DNA of 57,924 nucleotides from Nocardioides zhouii (GTDB taxonomy: Bacteria > Actinomycetota > Actinomycetes > Propionibacteriales > Nocardioidaceae): the NCBI RefSeq assembly GCF_004137345.1, contig NZ_SDWV01000027.1, positions 1 to 57,924 of the forward strand, in the 5' to 3' direction. The position numbers were made by a program, and so were the translations under genes. Of this stretch, positions 26,560 through 36,200 are shown piece by piece. The notes below the pieces were generated by a model. It saw nothing but the letters and a program-made list of their open reading frames with translations. It did no database searches and was not told where the DNA came from. How positions within the stretch are numbered: the first letter of the stretch is position 1; every line of letters starts with the position of its first letter.

Positions 26560-27750
26560 CTACCGCGCAACCAGCTCGAGCCGCGCGCGCCAGAGCCTGA
26601 CGAGCTCGGACACCGGTAGTCCACGGCGACCCAGTGCCGACGTCACGGGCGTGCCCGATCCGGCGGCGTCGTAGACCGCCACGAAGCCCCGCTCCCCCAG
26701 TCGCTCGGCGATGATCCGGCAGGCGAGCCAGGCCTCCTCGTAGCGTGCCTGGAGGTCAGGCGCCTGGGTGCCGAGGTCGGCGGCAGTGGGCAGGCCGTCC
26801 GGCGCACCGTCGCGACGTACGGCCGCGATCGCGCGTCCCAGGGTGGTGCGGTCCGGCAGGCCGGTGTCGCGCAGCGCGACGTAGTCCGCGAAGCCCTCGA
26901 CCAGCCACGGCTCCGTGCCGCTGCGAGCGGCATCAGTGGCCACGTGCACCAGCTCGTGGCTCATCACCACCTGTGCACCGGCGCGACGCAGACCGGCCGT
27001 GACCTCCGGGTTCACGAACACGTGCACCGGCGCCTCGTCGTCAGTCCCGCTGCCAGCGGTCGCGGTGACGGCGGCGATCCCGGCGTACGTCCCGGGCGCG
27101 ACGCCCAGGGTCTCGTCGAGGTCGGCGGCGCTCGCCGGGACCTCGACGACGACCGGTGCGCGCCACGCGGGCAGGACCCGGCGTACGACCGCGATCCCGC
27201 GCTCGACCCGCGCCACCACCTCCGCGGCATCCGCCCGGCTCCCGTCGACGAGCACCAGCACACCGGGTGCCCCGGAGACCGAGAGGTCGCCGTGGAGCCA
27301 GAGCGGCACGCGGCCCCGCGCGCTGGTGGCGCCGGCACCGAAGCCGGTGATGCCGAGCCCGTCGCCCGACGGAGCGAACGACACGAGGACCTCGCCCTGC
27401 GACGGCTCGGCGTCGAACGAGCCGAACTGCCAGGTGAGCTCGGTGAGAGCGGTCCACGACCCGTCCTCGGCGACGGTGCCGACCTGGTCGACGTACCTGG
27501 CGCTCACCTGGCGCAGGTCGAGCTCCGGCAGGTCGGAGCCGATGCCCGTGAGGAGGTCGGCGGCGGCGTCGTCGCCGACGGGGGCGAGGGCCGCCAGCGC
27601 ATCCGCGTCTTCCGCGTCGACAGCCGCCACGAAGTCCCGCAGCACCTGGGCCGCCGCGGCCGGGCTGGCCCGCTGCACGTCGACCACACCGGGCTCGACC
27701 TCGTGCCGCCCACCTCGCGTCACGAGCACCACGGCCACGATGGCGACCAC
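26560..27750 (-). CDS. Membrane-anchored metallopeptidase-like protein
   Basis: Given from GTG at 27750 the protein has 396 residues. It has a zinc-peptidase motif HELVH at 265-269 and a downstream Glu285 in WLVEGFADYVA, the arrangement of gluzincin-type (peptidase MA-like) enzymes. The N-terminal part (about 30-140) resembles a small NTF2-like or lipoprotein-type ligand domain. The start is doubtful: in-frame codons upstream to a CTG at 27816 add LLWAAGLSLF and complete a membrane helix continuous with FVVAIVAVVLV. That CTG lies just inside the NlpC/P60 gene end, which would couple translation of the two. Predicted to sit on the outer face of the membrane; the substrate is unknown. Confidence 0.75.
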   Translation of the reverse strand: MVAIVAVVLVTRGGRHEVEPGVVDVQRASPAAAAQVLRDFVAAVDAEDADALAALAPVGDDAAADLLTGIGSDLPELDLRQVSARYVDQVGTVAEDGSWTALTELTWQFGSFDAEPSQGEVLVSFAPSGDGLGITGFGAGATSARGRVPLWLHGDLSVSGAPGVLVLVDGSRADAAEVVARVERGIAVVRRVLPAWRAPVVVEVPASAADLDETLGVAPGTYAGIAAVTATAGSGTDDEAPVHVFVNPEVTAGLRRAGAQVVMSHELVHVATDAARSGTEPWLVEGFADYVALRDTGLPDRTTLGRAIAAVRRDGAPDGLPTAADLGTQAPDLQARYEEAWLACRIIAERLGERGFVAVYDAAGSGTPVTSALGRRGLPVSELVRLWRARLELVAR

Positions 27751-27808
27751 GAACAGAGAAAGGCCGGCCGCCCACAGGAGTGGGCGACCGGCCTTCGAGG
27801 TCTGCTGG

Positions 27809-28798
27809 TCAGCCAGGACGGACCGCGCCGACGTAGGGCATCGAGTAGAGGCCGGAGACGGCGACCCCCGTGCCCGGGTTGGCGGCGTGGACGATCATGC
27901 CGTTGCCGATGTACATCCCGACGTGGCTGATGGGGCTGTAGTAGAACACCAGGTCGCCCGGCTGCAGGTCGCTCGCGGCGATGTGCGGGCCGGAGCCGTA
28001 CTGGGCGCTCGAGGAGTGCGGCAGCGACACGCCGGCCTGGGCCCACGCACGCATGGTGAGGCCGCTGCAGTCGAAGGCGTTCTCGCCCATCGCGCCGTAG
28101 ACGTAGGCGTCACCGACCTGGGCCATCGCGTACTGGACGGCGGCGGCGGCACGGCCGGAGGCCGGCACCGAGCTCGGCATGCGGGAGACGCCGCTGCGCG
28201 AGCTGAGCAGCCGCTCGCGCTCCTCGGCCTCGAGGTCTGAGAGGACGCTCTTGGCCTCGGCGAGCTTCTCGTCGACGGTCGCCTTCTCGGTGCTGAGCTG
28301 CTCGGTGAGCTCGGCGATCTCCTTCGCGCGGGAGTCGGTGGCCTCCTGGCGGATCTCCAGGGCCTCGAGCTGCGTGTCGTAGTCGGCGAGCATCGACGAC
28401 TGGAGGTCGTTGAACGACGACATGGTGGAGAGCGTGTCGAGGAAGGCGCCGGGGTCGTCGGAGACGACGACCTGGCCGACCGTCGAGATGCCCTCGCCCT
28501 CGAGCTGGCGCACGACCGCGTCGGAGACCTGGTCGCGCACCTCGTCGAGGCGCTGGTCCTGGCGGGCCTGGTCGGCCCTCAGGCCGGCGAGGTCGCGACG
28601 CAGGTCGGCGAGATCGATGCGGGCGTCGTGCAGACGCTCCTGGGCGGCCTCGGCGTCGTGGTAGAGCCGGTCGACGCGAGCCTTGACGTCCTTGATGGAC
28701 GGGTCGGCCTGGGCGGGGGTTGCAGGCACGAATGCGATGGCGGCGATGGCAATGAGACCAAGAACGGTCGCGCCGGCACGCTTGCGGGTGTGAGCCAC
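27809..28798 (-). CDS. Secreted NlpC/P60 peptidoglycan endopeptidase
   Basis: A 329-residue cell-wall hydrolase expected to cut peptide stems of peptidoglycan. A signal peptide (1-31, ending TPAQAD) is followed by a long coiled coil (about 35-195, heptads such as RLHDARIDLADLRRDLAGL). The C-terminal NlpC/P60 domain (about 215-329) has Cys244 in FDCSGL, His292 in SHVGMYIG and His304 in VHAANPG. This layout is that of RipA/Rv2190c-type proteins, where the coiled coil restrains activity. GTG at 28798 has GAGGAG eleven bases upstream. A c-di-AMP riboswitch precedes it. Confidence 0.93.
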   Translation of the reverse strand: MAHTRKRAGATVLGLIAIAAIAFVPATPAQADPSIKDVKARVDRLYHDAEAAQERLHDARIDLADLRRDLAGLRADQARQDQRLDEVRDQVSDAVVRQLEGEGISTVGQVVVSDDPGAFLDTLSTMSSFNDLQSSMLADYDTQLEALEIRQEATDSRAKEIAELTEQLSTEKATVDEKLAEAKSVLSDLEAEERERLLSSRSGVSRMPSSVPASGRAAAAVQYAMAQVGDAYVYGAMGENAFDCSGLTMRAWAQAGVSLPHSSSAQYGSGPHIAASDLQPGDLVFYYSPISHVGMYIGNGMIVHAANPGTGVAVSGLYSMPYVGAVRPG

Positions 28799-28818
28799 GA
28801 GCGGGGGAACTCCTCGGG

Positions 28819-28955
28819 GGTGTCGTACGCCTACCAGGTGAGCTGACGGGTTCGGCACGACGTTGCCTACCCCTGCTCCACGCACCGCTCGCGCGATGCG
28901 CCTTGCAGGGGATTCACCCCAGGGGGAAGGTTGGTTCCCCGGCTCGTCGACCACG
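28819..28955 (-). promoter_or_regulatory. ydaO-yuaA (c-di-AMP) riboswitch
   Basis: Read on the minus strand, the leader of the NlpC/P60 gene contains the conserved blocks of the ydaO family in order: GCCGGGGAACC, then TGGGGTGAATCC, a variable stem, AGGGGTAGGCAAC, CCGAACCCGTCAGCTCACC and GGTAGGCG at the 3' end, with closing P1 sequences. It ends about 20 nt before the start codon. Known members bind c-di-AMP and switch off cell-wall hydrolase or osmolyte genes when the ligand is high. The rest of the gap (28956-29092) shows nothing further. Confidence 0.93.
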
Positions 28956-29092
28956 GGTGGTGCAGGGCGTGGTCCACGACTCGGCGCGACCTCCGCGCGG
29001 GCCGGGTGACCCACTTCCACGGAAGCCAGCCCACAGAGTAGACCGCATCCCCGGGCCCCGCCAATCTTCGACGGATCTTCTCGGCATGTGTC

Positions 29093-29299
29093 TCACGCCG
29101 ACTCGATGACCGGGCTGGGGACCGGCTCGACGAGTCGCAGCGGTGGGACGAGTCCGCCGATGGCCAGCGCGTCGAGCGCGGCCATCTCGTCGTCGTCGAT
29201 GGTGAGCTCGGGTGGTGGGCCGAGCAGCACCGTCACCACGCAGTCGTGGCAGTGCAGCCCGCGCACCACGCAGGTGTCGCAATCGATCCGTGTCGTCAT
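29093..29299 (-). CDS. Small conserved protein with Cys motif
   Basis: A 68-residue protein, TTRIDCDTCVVRGLHCHDCVVTVLL..., with a CDTC pair and a CHDC pair near residues 7-20 that could bind zinc or iron-sulphur. A hydrophobic strand, an acidic helix (DDDEMAALDALA) and a Pro-rich end follow. ATG at 29299 is preferred over ATG at 29329, as the Cys motif then starts the protein. It lies between the NYN-domain gene and the riboswitch, on the same strand. The function is unknown; similar small proteins next to NlpC/P60 genes occur in actinobacteria. Confidence 0.65.
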   Translation of the reverse strand: MTTRIDCDTCVVRGLHCHDCVVTVLLGPPPELTIDDDEMAALDALAIGGLVPPLRLVEPVPSPVIESA

Positions 29300-29363
29300 G
29301 GATCGAACGGTGACAGGGGCCACCGACAACGGCTCCCCGGAGGTGTCGGGGGCCGCGTGTCGC

Positions 29364-30605
29364 TCAACCCGAGACGAGCCCGATCAGCGCGGCCGCGGGG
29401 AGGGCGCGGGCGCCCTCGCGCGCAACGTCACGCGCCACCGCCTGGTCGCCGCTGACGACGACGACCATCCGGCCGCGGGGCTCGGCGACGACGAGCTGGC
29501 GGATGACGTCGTCGGCGATCACGCCCTCGGGGCTGAACACCACGCGTACGCCGCGCGGGGCCGGCATGACGGTACGGGCCGTCGACTCGGCCGCGTCGAA
29601 CACGACCGTAGTCTCGGCACCCGACCTGGCGACCACGGGCCCGAGGGCCGCCACCAGCCGGCTGCGCTGGGCCTCGAGGCTGGCCGTGGGCCACGCGGCC
29701 TTCGTGACGTTGTAGCCGTCGACGATCAGACGCGCGTGCGGCAGGGCGATGAGCTGCTCGAGGAGTGCGGGGGTCGCCGGAGCGCTGGACCCCGGCGCGG
29801 CAACGGCGCCGGCCAGCGCCGCCTCCACCGCGTCGCCCGGCGAACCGTCCACTGCGGGGAGGCCGAGCTCGCGGCGCAGGCCCGTCGCCGAGTCGACGAC
29901 CGCGTCGAGGAGGAGCCGCGCCCGGACCGTGGCCGCGTCGCGCCCGGAGCGAGCGTCACGCCGGGTCGCCGCGAGGCCCGCCTCGGCCTCGTCGAGCTGC
30001 GTGCGCAGGCGGCGTACGTCGGCCTCGGCGGTCCTCGTCGCCGTGTCGGCGGTGGCCACGGCCTCGTCCCGGGCCAGGACCGCAGCATCGCGCTCGCCCT
30101 CGGCGCCACGCAGCGCGCTGCGCGCCTCGCCGAGCCGCTGGCGCAGCACCTTGTGGTCTGCCGCCGCGCGGTCCATTTCCTCGCGGTGCTCTGCCTTGAG
30201 GGTGGCCAGCTCGGCCTGCAGGGACGCCACCTGCGAGGTGAGCCGGGCGAGCTCGGCCCGGTCCTGGTCGTCGCGTGCCTCTGCGGTCCCCAGCGTCTCG
30301 GCCACGGCGTCGACGCGGGACTGCCACCCCTCGTCGCGGGTCAACCAGGCGCGGGCGGCGGCGTCGACCGGGTCGTCGCGGCCGGCGGGCACGGCGGCGA
30401 CCTGCACGGCGGCGTGGCCGCGGAACTCGTCGTCACCGAGGGCGTCCCAGATCAGGTTGCCCCCGAGGCGGGCGCGCCGAGCAGGGGCGAAGCCGGCCAC
30501 CTTCCGCAGCTGCGGCGGGACCGGGGTGATCGAGGGCAGCACCGCCGACACGAGGGCCACCACCCGCAGGCGGAGCCGCTCGGGAAGGAGGGCCGCGTCG
30601 TTCAC
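29364..30605 (-). CDS. NYN-domain (YacP-like) putative RNase
   Basis: A 413-residue protein. An N-terminal alpha-helical domain (about 1-100, LRKVAGFAPARRARLGGNLIWDAL) is followed by a long coiled coil (about 105-235, Arg/Glu/Ala heptads). The C-terminal NYN/PIN-like domain (about 275-413) has ARLIVDGYNVTKAAWP, TVVFDAAEST and VVVSGDQAVARDVA, whose Asp residues form the usual acidic metal site. YacP relatives are endoribonucleases (Rae1 in Bacillus); the Asp cluster suggests the same activity. GTG at 30605 starts 10 nt after the stop of the zinc-ribbon gene, which is on the same strand and likely co-transcribed. Confidence 0.86.
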   Translation of the reverse strand: MNDAALLPERLRLRVVALVSAVLPSITPVPPQLRKVAGFAPARRARLGGNLIWDALGDDEFRGHAAVQVAAVPAGRDDPVDAAARAWLTRDEGWQSRVDAVAETLGTAEARDDQDRAELARLTSQVASLQAELATLKAEHREEMDRAAADHKVLRQRLGEARSALRGAEGERDAAVLARDEAVATADTATRTAEADVRRLRTQLDEAEAGLAATRRDARSGRDAATVRARLLLDAVVDSATGLRRELGLPAVDGSPGDAVEAALAGAVAAPGSSAPATPALLEQLIALPHARLIVDGYNVTKAAWPTASLEAQRSRLVAALGPVVARSGAETTVVFDAAESTARTVMPAPRGVRVVFSPEGVIADDVIRQLVVAEPRGRMVVVVSGDQAVARDVAREGARALPAAALIGLVSG

Positions 30606-30615
30606 GTCCGACCCA

Positions 30616-30891
30616 TCACCCGGCGGCCGGGTCGCCGGCCGTGTCGGCGGCGGCCCGGTCCACGACCTCGATCGCGTCCGAGCGGCCGCACCACCGGCAC
30701 GACACGGACTCCACCGACTCGGCGAGCACCGTCTCCTCCTCGACGCGGTGGTCACCGGCGAGGTCGAAGTGCCAGTAGTCCGTCGTACGTCGGGTGCGGG
30801 TCACGTCGAAGCGGGTGAGGTTGCCACAGCCCGCGCAGCGCCAGCGCTCACCGTCGGCAGGCACGCGGAGGTCGGCGGTCTGGTCGGCCAC
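30616..30891 (-). CDS. Zinc-ribbon protein of unknown function
   Basis: A 91-residue protein with two zinc knuckles: RCAGCGNL (about 19-26) and SCRWCGRSD (about 64-72). The sequence between them is FDVTRTRRTTDYWHFDLAGDH, and the Ala/Asp-rich tail ends DTAGDPAAG. The frame runs further upstream past the promoter of the divergent nuclease gene, so the GTG at 30891, preceded by GGAGCCTCCGTG-like sequence, is chosen. It shares a 106-nt intergenic promoter region with that gene. No further function can be assigned. Confidence 0.75.
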   Translation of the reverse strand: MADQTADLRVPADGERWRCAGCGNLTRFDVTRTRRTTDYWHFDLAGDHRVEEETVLAESVESVSCRWCGRSDAIEVVDRAAADTAGDPAAG

Positions 30892-30997
30892 GGAGGCTCC
30901 TCTGGATCGGGTCTGGACCGCTCGGGGTGCGGCGCGGGCCAGCGTAGTGCGCGCGCCATCCCGCCATTGTCGGATCCCACGTCTAGCGTCGTCGGAC

Positions 30998-32788
30998 ATG
31001 AGCTCGACTGCCCACCGACCGACGCGGGAGACATCCCGCTGGGAGGCGCAGCGCAGCTTCGACGAGCTGGGGCGGCCGTTGCGCGACCTCACCTTCTGCG
31101 TCGTCGACCTCGAGACGACCGGCGGATCGGCCGAGGGCGGGTCGATGATCACCGAGATCGGTGCGGTGAAGGTCCGCGGCGGCGAGGTGCTCGGCGAGTT
31201 CCAGACCCTGGTCAACCCGCACACGGAGATCCCCGCCTTCATTGCGGTGCTGACCGGCATCACCAACTCGATGGTCCACGACGCGCCGCCGATCGAGTCC
31301 GCGCTGCCGGCCTTCCTCGAGTTCGCCGCCGGCTGCGTCCTGGTCGCGCACAACGCTCCCTTCGACGTCGGCTTCCTCCAGCACTTCGCACGCCAGCAGG
31401 GCCGGCCGTGGCCGAGGTTCGAGGTGCTCGACACCGCCAAGCTGGCCCGCCGGGTGATCACGCGTGACGACGCGCCCAACTGCAAGCTGTCCTCGCTGGC
31501 CAAGGTCTTCAACTCCTCCACGACGCCCAACCACCGTGCCCTCTCCGACGCCCAGGCCACGGTCGACGTGCTCCACGGCCTGATGGAGCGACTCGGCGGC
31601 CTCGGCGTGCACACGCTCGAGGAGCTCCAGACCTTCTCTGCGCGAGTGAGCACCGCCCAACGCCGCAAGCGCCACCTCGCCGAGGGCCTCCCCCACGCCC
31701 CGGGCGTCTACCTCTTCCGCGACGACAGGTCTCGCGTCCTCTACGTCGGCACCTCGCGCGACCTCCGCACCCGGGTCCGCACCTACTTCACCGCGTCGGA
31801 GACGCGCAGCCGGATGGGCGAGATGGTCGGCATCGCCACCTCGGTCACCGGCATCGAGTGCGCCACGCCCCTCGAGGCGGAGGTGCGCGAGCTGCGCCTG
31901 ATCGCCGAGCACAAGCCGCGCTACAACCGACGCTCGCGCTTCCCCGAGAAGGTCCACTTCCTCAAGTTGACCCGGGAGGCGTGGCCGCGGCTCTCGCTGG
32001 TGCGCAAGGTGCTCGACGACGACGCCGACTACCTCGGCCCCTTCTCGTCGAGGAAGACAGCGGAGAAGTGCCTTGCCGCCCTCCACGAGACCTTCCCCGT
32101 GCGGCAGTGCAGCGGCACGATGCCCCTGGTCCCGTCGGGGTCGGCGTGCGTGCTGGCCGAGATGGATCGCTGCCTCTCCCCCTGCGACGGCTCGACCGAC
32201 GGGTCGACCTACGGCGCCGTCGTACGCCAGCTGCGCGACACGCTGCTGCGCAGCCCGCAGGAGGTGGTCGATGCGATCAACGTGCGGATGACCGCGCTGG
32301 CCGACCGCGAGCGCTTCGAGGAGGCAGGCGTCCACCGCGACCGCCTGGCGACGTTCGTCCGTGCCGCCGCCCGGACCCAGCGGCTCTCCGCCCTCACCCG
32401 CTGCCCCGAGATCGTCGCCGCCCGTCGCGAGGACGACGGCCGGTGGGCCGTCCACGTCGTGCGGCACGGTCGCCTTGCGGCGGCCGGGGTGATCCCGTCC
32501 GGCAGCGACGCCCATCAGTACGTGCGCGAGCTCGGCGCGAGCGCGGAGACCGTGGGTGGGGCGCCCGGACCGGTGCCCGCTGCGACGGCCGAGGAGTCCG
32601 AGCGGATCCTGCGGTGGCTCGAGTCGCCGGGGGTGCGGCTGGTCGACGTCGAGGGTGAGTGGACGTGCCCGCTCGGAGGTGCGGCACGGCACCTGTCGCT
32701 CTACGACGCGGCGAACCAGTCGCGGCTGTCGCTGGTGCCCTTCGACGAGAAGCGGCTCCCGTCGCCGGTGCACCGCCCGGTGCGGTGA
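30998..32788 (+). CDS. DEDD exonuclease fused to UvrC-like GIY-YIG nuclease
   Basis: A 596-residue two-nuclease protein. The N-terminal DnaQ-like 3'-5' exonuclease (about 30-200) has VVDLETTGG, AHNAPFDVGFL and HRALSDAQATVDVL as the DEDDh motifs. The GIY-YIG domain (about 225-310) has GVYLFRDDRSRVLYVGTSRDL. A UvrC-like region follows with a Cys-containing stretch (CVLAEMDRCLSPCDG) and a UvrB/C motif-like helix. There is no UvrC C-terminal RNase H-like domain, so it resembles Cho more than UvrC in that half. The same fusion (Rv2191-like, from memory) is widespread in actinobacteria. Probably acts in DNA repair. Confidence 0.9.
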   Translation: MSSTAHRPTRETSRWEAQRSFDELGRPLRDLTFCVVDLETTGGSAEGGSMITEIGAVKVRGGEVLGEFQTLVNPHTEIPAFIAVLTGITNSMVHDAPPIESALPAFLEFAAGCVLVAHNAPFDVGFLQHFARQQGRPWPRFEVLDTAKLARRVITRDDAPNCKLSSLAKVFNSSTTPNHRALSDAQATVDVLHGLMERLGGLGVHTLEELQTFSARVSTAQRRKRHLAEGLPHAPGVYLFRDDRSRVLYVGTSRDLRTRVRTYFTASETRSRMGEMVGIATSVTGIECATPLEAEVRELRLIAEHKPRYNRRSRFPEKVHFLKLTREAWPRLSLVRKVLDDDADYLGPFSSRKTAEKCLAALHETFPVRQCSGTMPLVPSGSACVLAEMDRCLSPCDGSTDGSTYGAVVRQLRDTLLRSPQEVVDAINVRMTALADRERFEEAGVHRDRLATFVRAAARTQRLSALTRCPEIVAARREDDGRWAVHVVRHGRLAAAGVIPSGSDAHQYVRELGASAETVGGAPGPVPAATAEESERILRWLESPGVRLVDVEGEWTCPLGGAARHLSLYDAANQSRLSLVPFDEKRLPSPVHRPVR

Positions 32789-32804
32789 TGCGCCCCGCTC
32801 CGAC

Positions 32805-33083
32805 CTAGTCGAGGCCGATGCTGAACGCCGACTCGAGGTCGTGCTGGGAGTAGGTGCGGAAGGCGATGTGCGTCTCGGTCTCGGTGACGCCTTCGACCTT
32901 GTTGAGCCGGTCGGCCACCACCGAGGCGACGTCCTCGTGCTCGCGCACCCGCACCAGCGCGATCAGGTCGATCTGCCCCGTCACGGAGTAGACCTCGCTC
33001 ACCCCGTCGAGGGAGGCGATCGCCTCTGCCACCTCGGGGATGCGCGCGACGTCGGCCTTCACGAAGACGATGGCGGTGATCAT
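32805..33083 (-). CDS. Stand-alone Lrp/AsnC ligand-binding domain protein
   Basis: A 92-residue RAM/AsnC_trans_reg domain with no DNA-binding part. It begins MITAIVFVKADVARIPEVAEAI and continues LDGVSEVYSVTGQIDLIALVRV, the usual beta-alpha-beta ligand domain. Stand-alone RAM proteins form oligomers and bind amino acids or modulate full-length Lrp regulators. It converges with the nuclease gene with only 16 nt between them and is 160 nt from the giant Fn3/Ig gene on the other side. Confidence 0.86.
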   Translation of the reverse strand: MITAIVFVKADVARIPEVAEAIASLDGVSEVYSVTGQIDLIALVRVREHEDVASVVADRLNKVEGVTETETHIAFRTYSQHDLESAFSIGLD

Positions 33084-33144
33084 GGGGCCACGGTAGCGCC
33101 ACGCGGCCCGTCCGTCGCTCGGTGACCGATCGGCTGGACCGACC

Positions 33145-33160
33145 TAGTCATTTGTGACTA
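33145..33160. promoter_or_regulatory. Perfect TAGTCA palindrome upstream of the giant Fn3/Ig gene
   Basis: TAGTCATTTGTGACTA is a perfect inverted repeat (6-bp arms, 4-bp spacer) 83 nt before the start of the 1388-residue protein. It is the best copy of the motif also found before tadE, cpaB and flp. Confidence 0.65.
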
Positions 33161-33243
33161 CAGCAGGCCATTCGTCAGCGCGGCCGGTCAGTGCGACCTA
33201 GCGTGGTGCGGTCTGGGCCACCCAACGACGGGGAGATTTTGGG

Positions 33244-36200
33244 ATGTTGCTACGAGTTGACCGCACGCGCGCACTGGCTGGCGTGAGCCTGTCGGCGGTT
33301 GCCGCACTGGTGGTGACGGTCCTCGGGCCGACCACCAGTGCGTTCTCCGTCGCGCCCGCCCAGCCGACCAACCTGTCGGTGCAGCAGCCCAACGACGCCA
33401 CCTCGGTGCTGTCGTGGGACCACGTCGCGGGGGCGACCCGCTACGAGCTGCAGGTGGACGACGACCCGAACTTCGGCTCGCCGGCGCTGATCCCTGCGGC
33501 GATCAACTCGACCGTCAACAACACCTACGTCCCGACGGCGAACCTCCCCGCCGGTGACAAGTACTGGCGGGTGCGGGCGCGTAACGCCGCCAACGAGGAC
33601 TCGCCCTGGTCGATCTCCCAGTTCGGCAGCCCTTCGGTCAAGGTGCCGCAGCCGGCCGCGCCGCCGGACAACACGACGCTGTCGCAGCCCTCGCAGCCGC
33701 CGCTGCTGACCTGGTCCACGTCGCCCGGAGCCACCAAGTACATCGTCGAGGTCGATGGGGACTCCGACTTTGTCGGCGCGGTCGCCGTCGAGACCGCATC
33801 GACGTCGCTCGTCTGGCCCAACCCGCTTTTTGCCGGCACCGTCGCCCTCCCGGCCGACTACTACTGGCGCGTCACCGCGAGCAAGGGTTCCGGCCTCAAC
33901 TCGCAGCCCAGCCCCGCCTCGCGGTTCATCATCGGCTCGCTGGCCGCGCCGACCATCACCGCTCCCCCCTCGAGCCCGAACTTCGAGCTCCAGGACGTCG
34001 TCATGGACTGGGAGCCGGTGCCCGGCGCCAAGTCGTACGACGTCGAGGTCGCGCTGAACCAGACCTTCACCACGATCGTGGAGTCCAAGACCGGCATCAC
34101 GGGCACGCGCTACTCGCCCGTCGTGTCCTACGACAACGACCAGTACTACTGGCGCGTCCGGGCCCGTGACCTCGACAACCAGCAGACGCCGTGGACCGAG
34201 TCCATCTACGACTACAACCGCACCTGGCCGCACCAGCCGCAGGCCGTGTTCCCGGCGGACCCCGGTCTTGAGACCGTCACCAGCCCGGCCTACTTCGAGT
34301 GGACCTCGGTGCCGCACGCCTCGGAGTACGAGATCCAGGTCAGCACGACCCCCGGCTTCACCGAGGCGACCTCGAACTCGTGCCTCACCGCCGGGACGAC
34401 GTACACCCCCGGCATGTTCGCCATCAACACGACCGGCATCCCGTCCACCTTCCGTTTCGAGGAGGACTGCGAGGTCATCCCCGGCACCGTGAACTACTGG
34501 AAGGTCCGCCCGCTCGACCGCCCGTTCGTCAAGCAGGGCGCGGGCGACCTGCCCGGCATCCAGGGCATCTTCAGCGAGGTCCAGTCCTTCCTCTACGACC
34601 CGGTCCAGGTCAGCGGGATGTCACCGACCGGCGGCGCGAGCGTCGACAACGCGTCGTTCAGCTGGGACCCGACCCCGGGTGCGGAGTCGTACACCGTGGT
34701 CGTCAAGAACGCGGCGGGCACCGAGGTCGACCGGCAGAAGACGTTCGCGACGTCCTACACCGTCGATGGCACCACGGCCCTGCCCACGTCGGGCAACCCG
34801 TACACGTGGGAGCTCTTCGCGACCACGGCTGACGGCGTCAATTCCGTGCGCTACACGAGGTCGTTCAACCTGACCGGCAACGCTCCTGTCGTCCCCGCCG
34901 ACCCGGCCGACTACCTCAAGCCCATCACCGGGACACAGGCCACCGGTCCCTACCAGACCGCGCCCGCCCTGTCGTGGCAGCCGATGCCCGGCGCCACGCG
35001 CTACCGGGTCAACGTCGGCTACGCGGCGGACTCCGGCCAGATCTACTTCGGGCACCAGGCAGGCAAGGACCTGTTCGACCAGCCGATGCCCTACACCGCC
35101 TTCACCGACGTCGGCGACCGGCTGCTGCTTCCGGGCCTCTACGACTGGTCCGTGTCCGCCTACAACTCCGCGGGCAACTTCCTCGGCACCGGACCCGAGG
35201 GACGCTTCACGGTGTCCGACGTGGCTCCGACCTCCGAGCACGCCCTGGCGATCGGCGGCCGTCAGCTCGACGCCAACTACCCCGGCACGAAGACGCCGTG
35301 CAACCCGCTGAGCGGGCCGTGCGTCGTCCCGACCACGCCGGTGCTCAAGTGGAAGGCGCAGGCCTACGCGTCCTACTACATGGTCTACGTCAGCCGCGAC
35401 GCCAGCTTCACCAACCTGCTGGAGCCGGCAAACGCCATCCCGGCGACGACCAACTCGATGTACGCCCCGGCGCTCGACAACCAGTTCTGGACCTACCCGG
35501 ACACCGAGGCCGGCGAGGCGCTCTACTGGCACATCCGACCGTGCCGCAAGGTGAACAACTGCGCTGACAGCCCCATCTCCACCATCGGCCGGGCGCAGCA
35601 CGCCTTCACGAAGAGCTCGCCGAAGGTCGTCGGGCTGACCAGCTCCGACCCGAGCAAGAGCGAGATCACCTTCTCGTGGAACGACTACTTCGACACCAAC
35701 CGCGCGTCGCAGTGGGCGCAGACCGGCGAGGACCGTCCGCAGTCGGCCATGCAGTACCGGATCCAGGTCGACGACGTCGAGTCGTTCGGCACCGGGACGG
35801 CACTCGTCGACGAGCGCATCGTCGACCAGGCGACCTACACCGCCTTCGACAACCTCTACCCCGAGGGCACGCTCTACTGGCGGGTGCAGGCCATCGACTC
35901 GAAGGGCGACATCTTCGGCAACGGTCGCCTGTCGTGGTCGGACACCCAGACCTTCGTCAAGTCGAGCCCGCGCGTCGAGCTGCTCGGCCCCGTGGACAGC
36001 GCGACCGTCCCCGGCACCGTCGCTCTCCGCTGGAAGCCGCAGGCGTTCGCCGGCACCTACAAGGTGGAGGTCTACAAGAACAACGACACGACCTTCTCCC
36101 AGCCGAACCGCGTGGTCCAGGCGACCGTGCGCACGGCGGCGTACGCCCCGCTGACGCCGCTCCCTGTGGCAAACGACCCCTACGTCTGGCGCGTGCAGCG

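Noticed and set aside
30983..32773. 596-codon minus-strand frame opposite the DEDD/UvrC-like gene.
   Set aside because: Composition is Arg/Gly/His/Val-rich without motifs; the plus-strand protein has intact nuclease motifs.
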